Positions 9,062 through 18,480 of a DNA stretch of 37,082 bases are shown here, one piece after another (the first letter of the stretch is position 1; every line of letters starts with the position of its first letter). This stretch comes from Spirochaetaceae bacterium (GTDB lineage Bacteria > Spirochaetota > Spirochaetia > DSM-27196 > SLAA01), in assembly GCA_003552985.1 (NCBI GenBank), contig PUPD01000009.1, forward strand, positions 1 to 37,082, given 5' to 3'. The position numbers were made by a program, and so were the translations under genes. A model generated the notes under the pieces. The model saw nothing but the letters and a program-made list of their open reading frames with translations, was not told where the DNA came from and searched no databases.

Positions 9062-10231
9062 TCAAGGCCTCATAACAGGCCATCCCGCTTTGAGAAATGT
9101 CGGGATCGGGACGGTAGACATGAGTTTTATGTTTTCCCACACACCGTCTACCTCGTCGAGGAAGCGAAACATACGGGTTACCGGATTGCGATCGAACAGG
9201 CGGACGAAGACGTGTTCTGCCAGATCACCGCGATCAAGCAGTACCTGCAGTAGTATGGAGTCGAAGCGATGATACCTTGGTGGTGTCACGGGCAGATCAA
9301 ATGGCCCACCGGTGCGTCGAAGCGAGTCGGTAATTGCCTCGGCGTCCCACTGCATGCGCATGAACGCGTAACCGGTTGACGCTTTGACCCGGCCTCCGAG
9401 CGTTCCGATGCGAAGGATGTGAGCACCGCCACGCCGTTCGAACGGCTGGTCCGTCATGGGAATTATGCACGCCTCTTCAGCAGCCACCTCGTATTCGGTG
9501 ATACCGAGAACCCCTTGAATGTAGTCGGCAATTCGCCGATCATACTCCTCCGGAGGCAGGGTTTCAGGACTGAACAGTGTGTACTCCACTAGGGCTTCGC
9601 GCGGGCTCCAAGGCAGCAGATAGAAGAAACGCATAACACCGTGCTGGGGGGTGCGGAAATCGAACATGCGCGCGACATCCGTGTTGAACACGTCTGTATT
9701 GGTGCGGATTTCCACTCCCTTGAAATGCTGCTTCAGATTCCGGTATCGAGATTCGTTAACCACCAGATTCTGATATTTCCAACGACTGTCGAACACCCAT
9801 TTTCCCGCGTATACAACATCGTCGACCAGCACCTCCGCTCCGGAGTCGGTGTCTTTGACAGAGTCTACGCGCGCAGTCAGAAACTCAACATTAGGACAGC
9901 GTGACAGGCGCTCCTTCACGAAGCGATAGAAGTCTTCGGAACGCAGCATCTGATAGCGATACGGTTCTATCGGCAGCATCAGATCCTTGCCGTCTCCGAT
10001 AATCCGCAGTTTATCCCAGCTTGCGTGCGCCACCGAATCGTACGGAGTGGGTCCTTTTACCCAGTAACACCATGTCCGGTCGTTATCACGCTTTTCTTCC
10101 TCGTCGATAATGAGCATGGAGGACTGGTCGAAACCTGCCGCGACTAAGTGATAGGCAAGACTCAGAGCGGCACCTCCGCCTCCGGCAAAGAGAAAGTCAT
10201 ACCGTCGGGGACCATCCCTTCCAATCGACAT
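9062..10231 (-). CDS. Lycopene cyclase family protein (CrtY/CrtL-b-like)
   Basis: YDFLFAGGGGAALSLAYHLVAAG dinucleotide motif; DNDRTWCYW; QHFKGVEIRT; EALVEYTLFSPE; GGRVKASTGYAF; typical lycopene beta-cyclase signatures. Confidence 0.85.
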   Translation of the reverse strand: MSIGRDGPRRYDFLFAGGGGAALSLAYHLVAAGFDQSSMLIIDEEEKRDNDRTWCYWVKGPTPYDSVAHASWDKLRIIGDGKDLMLPIEPYRYQMLRSEDFYRFVKERLSRCPNVEFLTARVDSVKDTDSGAEVLVDDVVYAGKWVFDSRWKYQNLVVNESRYRNLKQHFKGVEIRTNTDVFNTDVARMFDFRTPQHGVMRFFYLLPWSPREALVEYTLFSPETLPPEEYDRRIADYIQGVLGITEYEVAAEEACIIPMTDQPFERRGGAHILRIGTLGGRVKASTGYAFMRMQWDAEAITDSLRRTGGPFDLPVTPPRYHRFDSILLQVLLDRGDLAEHVFVRLFDRNPVTRMFRFLDEVDGVWENIKLMSTVPIPTFLKAGWPVMRP

Positions 10232-10419
10232 GTAGCTAAGGTACCGCCCCGAAGCCCGCGTGGCAACGGATTAGCGTGTAGGAATGACGAGTTATCTTCG
10301 ATCGCAACCGCGAACGCGCTATCGAGGGCGAGATTTCACGAAAACGGAGCGACGACCGAGGTTATGAACGACAGTTGATAAAACGCTAACCGTTTAAGCT
10401 GGTTGTGCCTTATTGGTAC

Positions 10420-11079
10420 TCAAGGATATATCTCGCCTGAAAACCAAGTAGAAGCCTCCACCCACTCACCACGAGTCGCGCCCCCACCTTGATTAACTTT
10501 GAAGTGCCTGTCATAAACTGTTTCAGTCCAGCGAAAAGGACCCCGACCTCTCCTTATTGTTCGCTTTCTCCATCTGTAACCATAAGCCACAGCATAGTGT
10601 CGAAGCCAACCTATACCAATAATTGCCGGTGTCTTCCGATCTCTAATGGAATTCCTGACTTTTTGTCTGAACTCAGTTCGACTTCTACCGGTGTTACTAT
10701 AGTATACTTCTACTTTTGCGCTCGTCCTTCTGGACAAATACCTCTGTGCTCGATCCATTCTTCTGGGAAGAGTAGCTCCTTGTCCTCGTGGCACGCAAAA
10801 GGTCCCCACATAATCTCGTATTTCCCGGATCATGTTGCGGACACCTTCATCCATATTCCGAGGAGCTATCGCATTAGCACCGGTTCCACCATTTTCCCGA
10901 TAAATGTCCCCTCTGCCTCTCCAGTATGGATTTCCCTGTTCAGCCTGTATGTCTGCCCAGCCGAAGAGTATACCCCACGCAACTGGACCACAACCAACGG
11001 CACAACCGTTGTAATGAAACTGATGATACCTTGGCTGATCGTTATAAGTTCCTGCAGCCCAATAAACGGTCCAACTCAT
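10420..11079 (-). CDS. Papain/C39-like cysteine protease-fold protein
   Basis: NGCAVGCGPVAWGILFGWAD (Cys), PAIIGIGWLRHYAVAYGYR (His161), YDRHFKVNQGG (Asn196): Cys-His-Asn order of papain-like peptidases; no signal peptide. Confidence 0.65.
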   Translation of the reverse strand: MSWTVYWAAGTYNDQPRYHQFHYNGCAVGCGPVAWGILFGWADIQAEQGNPYWRGRGDIYRENGGTGANAIAPRNMDEGVRNMIREIRDYVGTFCVPRGQGATLPRRMDRAQRYLSRRTSAKVEVYYSNTGRSRTEFRQKVRNSIRDRKTPAIIGIGWLRHYAVAYGYRWRKRTIRRGRGPFRWTETVYDRHFKVNQGGGATRGEWVEASTWFSGEIYP

Positions 11080-11081
11080 AA

Positions 11082-12203
11082 CTATTCCTCCTCGCTTAAA
11101 TCGATTCTAGGAAATTCTGTTGGTGTAGTCCGATTCACAACGAACAGCTCAACCTTTTCCTGACAGTCTTTGCCGTAATACAACGTCACAGTAAGATCGC
11201 TCTCCCGATCGAACGGTAACTCTCGCGTAGCGATTTCAATGACCGAAAATCCCCCGGGTCTTTTTGCGACTCTAACTCTGACATAATCAACTGCTTCCCC
11301 GCTCAATTGAAAAGTGAACTCTCGTTCCAACGACACTAGATTGAAAACGTCACCTGCAATAATGCCTTCACCCATTTCCTCCAACATTGATTGCTTCTTC
11401 CATACTTCTGAGGTACTTCTCCTTAAATCATCAAGAAGTGGCTTAAACGAATTTTTGAACTCTTCTTTGACCTGTTTCCAAACGCAAGTTGTGAACGATA
11501 TATCCAGAGGTTTCGGGCCTCTTCTTATTGTTCTTCCTGCGCGTATTCTATGCGTGTCGTCTAGTTGACGGGTTTGTAAATCCCTGATCTCTGTAATGGA
11601 GGAACTAATTCCTCTATCGGATTCAATAAGATCTTCAGGTAAACCCTTCAGTACAGATGGCATTTCACCTAAATGGTTTACCTCATCAAGATTAGCATCT
11701 TCTCCTAAATATGCCATTGAATTTATTTTATAAATTGTTTCAAGAGTCTTTTTTTCGCGCGCAGCATCTTGCTCAAGGATCAAACTTGGCGGCAGCTTCT
11801 CAAAGCTCCAATGAGATATCGGAAAATCATGATCATTAGTTGCAACCATAATGAAACCTTGAATATTGTTGTTAACCAAAAAGGCGAGTTCATCATTCAA
11901 AAAATCTCTTGATGCATTCGGTGTGGAATAAATGGGGTTATGCCCGGTCTCAGAGAAGAGATTGAATTTTTTCACATTCTGGACCAGATCATATCTGTTA
12001 TCAACATTCTCTCTGGTCGCCTTTAGTACCTGGAATTCATAATACGCAACTCCTTCTATATCCGGTCTGTATATCTCGCAGACATCGTCACCCAAATATA
12101 AATCTGCTGTGTTAATGCCTATTTCACTGCCACGAATGGACTCTAAGTGTTCGGCTGCAATCCGTCGAAATCTTAGAGGTACATCTCTTTGCTTACGCTT
12201 CAT
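11082..12203 (-). CDS. Hypothetical protein (373 aa), unknown family, no signal peptide
   Basis: Long ORF whose stop lies 2 bp from the next gene's start (11082 vs 11079), consistent with co-transcription; no recognisable domain. Confidence 0.75.
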   Translation of the reverse strand: MKRKQRDVPLRFRRIAAEHLESIRGSEIGINTADLYLGDDVCEIYRPDIEGVAYYEFQVLKATRENVDNRYDLVQNVKKFNLFSETGHNPIYSTPNASRDFLNDELAFLVNNNIQGFIMVATNDHDFPISHWSFEKLPPSLILEQDAAREKKTLETIYKINSMAYLGEDANLDEVNHLGEMPSVLKGLPEDLIESDRGISSSITEIRDLQTRQLDDTHRIRAGRTIRRGPKPLDISFTTCVWKQVKEEFKNSFKPLLDDLRRSTSEVWKKQSMLEEMGEGIIAGDVFNLVSLEREFTFQLSGEAVDYVRVRVAKRPGGFSVIEIATRELPFDRESDLTVTLYYGKDCQEKVELFVVNRTTPTEFPRIDLSEEE

Positions 12204-12393
12204 TTTTGACTCCTTCTCTCAAATTCCATCAAACCGGAATTGCCTGATCACAATTTATCTGCGGCCTGAGCAGGGCTGGTGGGGGCGGCTGCAGTCGCTG
12301 CGGGTGCGTCGGCTGCAACCCTTTGCTAGACGATCGTGTTGGAGAGGGAGCAGACTTAATGTGCCCCCTCATCTAACCTTTACGAACTCAACC

Positions 12394-14628
12394 TCAGAGG
12401 TTCTCGGCGTCCGCCTCGATCTGATCAAGAACGGATTGGTTAACACCTCGCTTCTTCAGGTTCTGGACAAGTGTACGCAGCTCTTTCTTGGCATCAGCCT
12501 TTTCGCCCATAGCCAGCATCAGATTGGCCCTCGTGCGGCATAACTCATGGTAGCCGATGTTTGTAAATGTAGTCTCGTCGCGCTTCTGCTGTTCAGCCGC
12601 ACGAGCAGTAAGAGCTAGAGCATCCGTCGGTGAAGAGGAGCGCGTTTTTGCCAGCTTTCCCTTCTCAATGTGAAAGAACGGTCGTTCAAGATTATGGGCT
12701 AACACCAAGCAAATTTGCGCTCCGGCGGCTGTTTGCTGGTAGCGATCAGCTACGGCCTCGAGAGTATCCATTCCCTTCTTGAGGAAGGCTGAACTTGATC
12801 CGCCAAGATAGAGGGACATACCAGTCTCATAGCTGAAGAAGTCCTGGGCAATACGCTCCTCATCTCGCGAGAAGGGCCGGCCGACGCGTACGCGATGGAT
12901 GTTTGAGGGAATCAAGACATCACCGACGCCCTGATACACCGCTCGTACCAAGTACTCACCGGGTTCGTCGAAGTTAAAACCAGAGCCACCATAGCTAAGG
13001 AAGACATGTTCACTGTAACGATCTGGCCCCTGAGTGGCCTCGCTTCTGGGCTGCAGGGTCTGAATGTCAGGAGTACCGAGTTTGCAAAAAACGGGAGCAT
13101 GTTCCGCGATCCGACCGTCAGGGCGTTGGATGTAGACAATAACTCCGCCATACTCGGGATTGAGTCGAGTATCCAGGTCAAGGGGTAGATCACTGAGACA
13201 GTTTCTCAGTCTAAACTCAACTACAACCGGCTCCATGAACTCAAAGAATTCTTTGGACCGTAGCAGAAACTCGATAGGTGCGTCGCCCACTAGTTGAGCA
13301 AATGCTCCTGAAGAATCCTCCAGATGTCCGCCTGAAGCCCAAGGATCACCGCCCATAATGACCGATGCGCGGTCTCCGTGGCGAAGATGAATCAATTCCT
13401 CGTTATCGAAACGGAATCTGAAATTGCTCCAAAAGCTTCCAGCTCCGTTGCGATTGTCGTATCGCCATGGATAGTTCATCCAAGACAGGCTGTCGGGTCG
13501 GTTCTTATTCCAGGAATGCAACAAGTTGAACGCATGGCCGGCTTCGTGTACCCAAGTATACAGGTAGTCACGCATTGCTCCGGCTTGATTCTGGTTTGCT
13601 GGTACTCCCTCTACAAGGTTGTTAAACCACACGTGGTTACGAAAAACGGCAAATCCTTGGCGATCTGGTGGTTCGCCTGCACCTCCATATGCTGCAGCGG
13701 CGTCGAACATGATTCCGGCTACACCTGCGCTTTCGAATCTTCCCGCCAGCAATCCCCACATCTGCCACTTTGGCCATGTACCAGGATATTGACTGAAATG
13801 CGTTTCCATAGCGTCATGCAACTCAGCGACCGACCAACTACTGAATTCAGGCGCACTATCATCAATGATGGTGCGGTCGGGACGAATTGATGCAGATATG
13901 CCTGCTTCCCGAAATGACTCCTCGATCGTCAGAACTCGTTGGGGGAGATCAGCCGGCCGAGTATTATGCCAATGCGTGTCGTAACTCGGAAGAACTGGCT
14001 CTGAATTGACTGACTGACAGACATCAACCTCAAGGGTCATGTCACGGACGCAGTCGGATTTTCTGGCGCAGCTGTAGCTTGAAGTGTCACCACCGGCTTC
14101 TGTAAAAGTGACCTCCGCAGGCCCAGCAGGCGTGGAGGCTCCCCAACGGATTCGTACCCTAATGTTGGTTGTTGGATGGACACCCTTCCAGAACCGGACC
14201 GTACCGGTTATATCCACGTGACACCGTGACCAGTTTGCCTGCGGCCTATCCACAATCCACGATTCCCGGTATACCCTCCACATGATGGGCGGTCTACCCG
14301 GTAAAGCAAATCGATACACTTGGTAGAAATCACCGCTGATGCGATCTATGACAGGCGAATTTACATAGCGCGGGTCAATATCCATCCGTAAGTCCAGGGC
14401 ATAGCGCCCGGCGGTCGGTACCGTCATTTCGCCTTCGTAGCGACCACTGACTGGTCCTAAGCGCAGACAGCGCCACCAGTCCGGGGGCCGCGGGATAGGT
14501 TCTGGGTCGGGTAGAGGCCAGGGGAAGGGTTCGGGTCTTGGAAAGGGACCTGGAAATGGCTCCGGTATCGGCCGGGGGAACGGACCAGGGATAGGTTCTG
14601 GATTAGGTGTGAGTTCTGTGTCACTCAT
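12394..14628 (-). CDS. Metzincin-like zinc metalloprotease with N-terminal proline-rich repeats and alpha-helical C-terminal region
   Basis: WVHEAGHAFNLLHSW (HExxHxxNxxH) followed by SLSWMNYPW (Met-turn-like); N-terminus PNPEPIPGPFPRPIPEPFPGPFPRPEPFPWPLPDPEPIPRPP; lacks a signal peptide. Confidence 0.85.
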   Translation of the reverse strand: MSDTELTPNPEPIPGPFPRPIPEPFPGPFPRPEPFPWPLPDPEPIPRPPDWWRCLRLGPVSGRYEGEMTVPTAGRYALDLRMDIDPRYVNSPVIDRISGDFYQVYRFALPGRPPIMWRVYRESWIVDRPQANWSRCHVDITGTVRFWKGVHPTTNIRVRIRWGASTPAGPAEVTFTEAGGDTSSYSCARKSDCVRDMTLEVDVCQSVNSEPVLPSYDTHWHNTRPADLPQRVLTIEESFREAGISASIRPDRTIIDDSAPEFSSWSVAELHDAMETHFSQYPGTWPKWQMWGLLAGRFESAGVAGIMFDAAAAYGGAGEPPDRQGFAVFRNHVWFNNLVEGVPANQNQAGAMRDYLYTWVHEAGHAFNLLHSWNKNRPDSLSWMNYPWRYDNRNGAGSFWSNFRFRFDNEELIHLRHGDRASVIMGGDPWASGGHLEDSSGAFAQLVGDAPIEFLLRSKEFFEFMEPVVVEFRLRNCLSDLPLDLDTRLNPEYGGVIVYIQRPDGRIAEHAPVFCKLGTPDIQTLQPRSEATQGPDRYSEHVFLSYGGSGFNFDEPGEYLVRAVYQGVGDVLIPSNIHRVRVGRPFSRDEERIAQDFFSYETGMSLYLGGSSSAFLKKGMDTLEAVADRYQQTAAGAQICLVLAHNLERPFFHIEKGKLAKTRSSSPTDALALTARAAEQQKRDETTFTNIGYHELCRTRANLMLAMGEKADAKKELRTLVQNLKKRGVNQSVLDQIEADAENL
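13516..13548 (-). other. Zinc-binding HEAGHAFNLLH motif
   Basis: Reverse complement CAC GAA GCC GGC CAT GCG TTC AAC TTG TTG CAT. Confidence 0.85.
14478..14607 (-). repeat. Short proline-rich tandem repeat region (PxP / PFPxP) within the metalloprotease N-terminus
   Basis: Translated PEPIPGPFPRPIPEPFPGPFPRPEPFPWPLPDPEPIPRP; approximate bounds. Confidence 0.75.
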
Positions 14629-14780
14629 TTTAGAAGCTCCTTACTAATTGAGTTTGGGTCTTACTGTCGTGTTGATTGCAGGGCTCATAGATACGCTGCC
14701 TTGATACGCATCACCTCCCTTTAAAGAGTTTCGCCGACGCATCGATTGAGCCGATGCACCGATTGAGTTATTGAATGGGC

Positions 14781-15080
14781 TCACATGTAACCGAACGGCT
14801 CATCAGAAACGACATACTCGATCCTGCCGTTAACTACTGAAATGCCGAGGTGAGTATCAGCAGAGATTTCAAAGGGAATGGTGATCGCAATATCGCGTGT
14901 CTGTATCATAATCTCAATAACAACTTGACCGGCTTCTACCGTGGTCTTGAGCGCCTCGGCTTTTCCTAACAGCAGCTTCGTGCTTACGTCCTCTTTGCGA
15001 AAGACTTCTTCGCCGTTAATTCGTAGACTTACGGTGTCATTCGCAAAACCTTCTTGAAAGTCGATAGATAGAGTCACCAT
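14781..15080 (-). CDS. Small (99 aa) beta-rich protein of unknown function
   Basis: MVTLSIDFQEGFANDTVSLRINGEEVFRKEDVSTKLLLG...EPFGYM; ATG at 15080 with strong SD aaggaggagat; first gene of the minus-strand cluster. Confidence 0.75.
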   Translation of the reverse strand: MVTLSIDFQEGFANDTVSLRINGEEVFRKEDVSTKLLLGKAEALKTTVEAGQVVIEIMIQTRDIAITIPFEISADTHLGISVVNGRIEYVVSDEPFGYM

Positions 15081-16624
15081 ATCTCCTCCTTCAGTCTTAA
15101 TAGGCGAGGGTGCTTTAGTGACGCTTTCCCTAAAGCCTACCAACAGAACGACACACAGCGCCACCAAACCCAATGAGGTGGTCGGTCCTTTCAGTGATAA
15201 TGGCGTCAGGCCCGGTGATTCTGCCTGCCCTTTTTGCGACGGTCGAGGCAACGTGTGCCGACGACAAACGCGCTAATAGGAATCGGGAGACAATCTATTG
15301 GCTCGTCGGCGCTTACGATACCCTGTACCCTGTACAGCGGCTGCGCAGAGCAGCATGGCGACACGCGCACCTTCGGCCATGAGCGTACCCGTGTGAACGT
15401 CGGGCGCTCCCGTGAGCCTGCGGCGTCACTCCCATGTCATCGCCCACCGACAAGGGCTCACCGTTCAGTGATAAGTGCGCAATCGTCGTCTCGAGTGTTC
15501 CAAAGCTCCAACCAGGCATGGAGCTGCCGATCGGCGTCAGCTCAATACGAAAAAAACTGGTATACCCGAATCTGTGTCCGTGACGACTGAGCGAAGCTTC
15601 AACTCAGGATGTACCAAGATAGGTATGAACTGCAGGCGCAGCGGTTGCTCGTTCACCACGCCGGTCTTGGAGAGCGTGCCGGTATCCCCGGGGATCAGCC
15701 GTGACGTCCCTCATAGTTCACAGATGACGGCTTCACTCCGATGAGATTGATTACACCCGCACTCCGGATCTCGGGGCCTTCGCCTGCAGTCCGAGTCGCA
15801 GGGTGGTGCTGTCTTTCTGGTCTGCTTGAGTCGACGTTGCGGGCACTAGATCTGCGATGATAGTTGGGATATATACGGTGTCTGCTTTCCGCTCGATTGT
15901 CACTCTTAGCTTAGGGGCGAAATCACGGGCCGTCCGGTATCAACAGTAATCGGTGTTGCCCGGCCGGTGGAGCGAGGCTGGAGGCCTGAGACGGTGCATG
16001 TCGCGCGCTCCGCCGAGACACCGGCCGAAACTCGGATGCTTGCGAGAGTGCGGTCCTGCCGGCGGCTATTCGTGCTCACACTCTGGGCTACCGTAACACC
16101 GGCCACGCGCCAGAGCCGGCGCCGGCGAACCGCACCGATTGCATCCGCACCTGGTGCGATCCGCTGGTTCGCGCTCGATGGCCTTTTAGATTTTACTACC
16201 GTTTTCGCGCGACTGGGGGAAAATATCTAGGATCCGCTACGTTTTCCGGCGATGCGAGCCTGTACCACTGTACAAAAGTCTATCTGTTTGGGAGGCGCTA
16301 CTGCCACTAACGAGCGCGGCGGAGGCCGTCTGATCTTGATCCGATCTGGAAGGATGCGCTTGGTTTCGGGCAGACGAAAGGATCGAGCTCGTACACCTTC
16401 GCAAGTATACGGGCCACGCACGTTCGCGGAATCTGCAAAGTGATCTGCTTTTCTCCGCGTCACGATCTCACAATTCTTTTCCTCGCCGGCTGGGAGCGGT
16501 ATGTGGCCAGAGTCATCCATGCCGGATACGGCAGGGTGAGAAGCGGGTGAGAAGCGTTCCGATTGCAGTAGTCCGAGTAGGTGGTCTGAAAGAGCATATC
16601 TTCCCGAGCTGCAGCAGCATGATA

Positions 16625-17812
16625 TCAGCCGGACGGATCGGCTTCCGGACGGCCAAAGCCCTTCGTTGATCGTCTCGGCAGAGTCCTCGCCGACAACGGA
16701 GTCCCCATAAACCCCGCCGAGCCTACTCGGTAGTAGGCGCGCCGCCCCCTCGTCCCCTGCTCTGCGATCGCAGCACCGTGATTTGAGTGTTTCGCTTTCA
16801 CGATCTGGTATTTGATACCGGCGGCGATCCGTTCCGCCTCGCTCATACCGACGACTGAAACCTGCCGATCGGTAAACGCCGTCCAAGGCACGAGATATCT
16901 TTGGAAGTTTTTCTTAAAAGGCCCGGGGCGCACAATACTCATCACGGCAAAACCCCCTGATGCATGGCGACATAAAGAATGAAGATAGCTGCCGATGCAG
17001 TCCCTTACGGTATAAATGTGAGGCACGTTGGTCCGCAGATTGACGTTGACTGGAAGCCGTTTCGGTGTGTACCGTTAACCGCGTTTTCCAGATCCAGCTT
17101 ATCAATCACCGGTCTCCGGCCGGCAGTCAACAACAATCGCTTGGCCTCAACAGTCTCTCACTCTTCGGTCCCCAATATCACGCTTCCGTCATCTCTTATA
17201 CTCACAGACGTGATAGAGCGGATGTTGTACACGGCAATGTCCTCCTTGTGAAAGGGATCCTCAAGGAGCTCACCGGCAAAAAAATCGGCAAAGGGAAGCA
17301 GATGCGTATCCATCTGTAGGATTGTTGTCCGACAACCGAGCCGTGAAAAAGCTTGTGCCATTTCAGCGCCAGTTGCGCCACCACCGATACCAAGCATGCT
17401 CTTGGGAATAGCATCAAGGTGAAAAAGTCCTCATTGGTCAGTCGATTGTCAATCGCATCAAGGCCGAGTAGCGGCGGTCTAGCGGGGCGCTCGCCGGTAC
17501 AGATGAGGATTCACTTAGCACCGATGTGCCGCTCGTCCACCTCGACGGTGCGAGAATCGCCAAAACAAGCTTCTCCGTTGACATTATAACTTCGCCGAGG
17601 TACTTCTCAGATTCGGCAACACCGGTCTTTAGCTTATCCTGAATCAACGAGCAACGATTTGTCACCTGCGGCTCACGCGCAAAACAGGCCGTGGCTAGTT
17701 GATCTCGTACTGAGCGCGATTGGATCAATCCTATCCGTTTCCCATTGCCGATAGCCGCGCAGATCATACTGTCTATCCCACTTCCCCGGCTTTTGCCGCC
17801 CATGGTTCACCG
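16625..17812 (-). pseudogene. Pyridine nucleotide-disulfide oxidoreductase (MerA/Lpd-like) pseudogene, multiple frameshifts
   Basis: Fragments in different frames: MLGIGGGATGAEMAQAFSRLGCRTTILQMDTHLLPFAD (NAD-binding), AKRLLLTAGRRPVIDKLDLENA, and dimerisation-domain VPWTAFTDRQVSVVGMSEAERIAAGIKYQIVKAKHSNHGAAIAEQGTRG. Confidence 0.78.
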
Positions 17813-17858
17813 TCCACAGTTGTCTGCAGCAACTTTGTGTTGTAATCTATTGACTATC

Positions 17859-18386
17859 ATGAAGTATATCAAAGCTTTCCTTGTAGGCGCAGTGTTCGGC
17901 GCCGGAATGCTACTGAACGGCGGAGTCGTGTATGCCGAAGAGTTCAGCACGGCGCGGGACCACGATTTCACTTTCGAGTGGCGAGTCGACGGTGACGAGC
18001 TGGAAGCCCGCATCTCCGCACCAACCACCGGGTACGTCTCTATCGGTTTCGAACCGAGGAGGATGATGCAGGACGCCGAGATTGTTATCGGCTACGTGGT
18101 GAACGGCGAGCTGTACATCCGCCACGACTACGGCATCTCGGCTACCGCTCATAGAGCGATAGAGGATCTCGGAGGTGTAAGCCGCGTTACCGGCATTGAC
18201 GGAACGCTGGAAGACGGCGTTACTACGCTTCATTTCCGGCTGCCGTTGTCCAGCGGCGGCCGGTTCGACCGGCCGCTTACGCCCGGAGAAGAGACGAGAA
18301 TTATCTGGGCGTACGGTCCCGACGGGGCGAACAGTTTCGGCGACTACCACAGAGGAACTCGCGGTTCGTTTACCGTGGAGCTATAG
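17859..18386 (+). CDS. Secreted DOMON-domain protein
   Basis: Signal peptide MKYIKAFLVGAVFGAGMLLNGGVVYA; FEWRVDGDELEARISAPTTGYVSIGFEPRRMMQDAEIVIGYV typical of DOMON domains. Confidence 0.8.
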   Translation: MKYIKAFLVGAVFGAGMLLNGGVVYAEEFSTARDHDFTFEWRVDGDELEARISAPTTGYVSIGFEPRRMMQDAEIVIGYVVNGELYIRHDYGISATAHRAIEDLGGVSRVTGIDGTLEDGVTTLHFRLPLSSGGRFDRPLTPGEETRIIWAYGPDGANSFGDYHRGTRGSFTVEL

Positions 18387-18480
18387 GGCTGAGCTGGAGC
18401 CTCCGGAATCCGGAGCGGCTTGATAGGGTGCAGTCGGCTCAGGTTGATCACGCCGGAGGGCTCATGCGTATAGTTCCGCT

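Noticed and set aside
14478-14607. Repetitive DNA considered as a possible CRISPR or noncoding repeat
   Set aside because: Explained by codons for the PxP repeats in the metalloprotease; no spacer/repeat structure.
16227-16886. 219-aa minus ORF
   Set aside because: Out-of-frame translation overlapping the oxidoreductase pseudogene region; Arg/Ser-rich with no motif.
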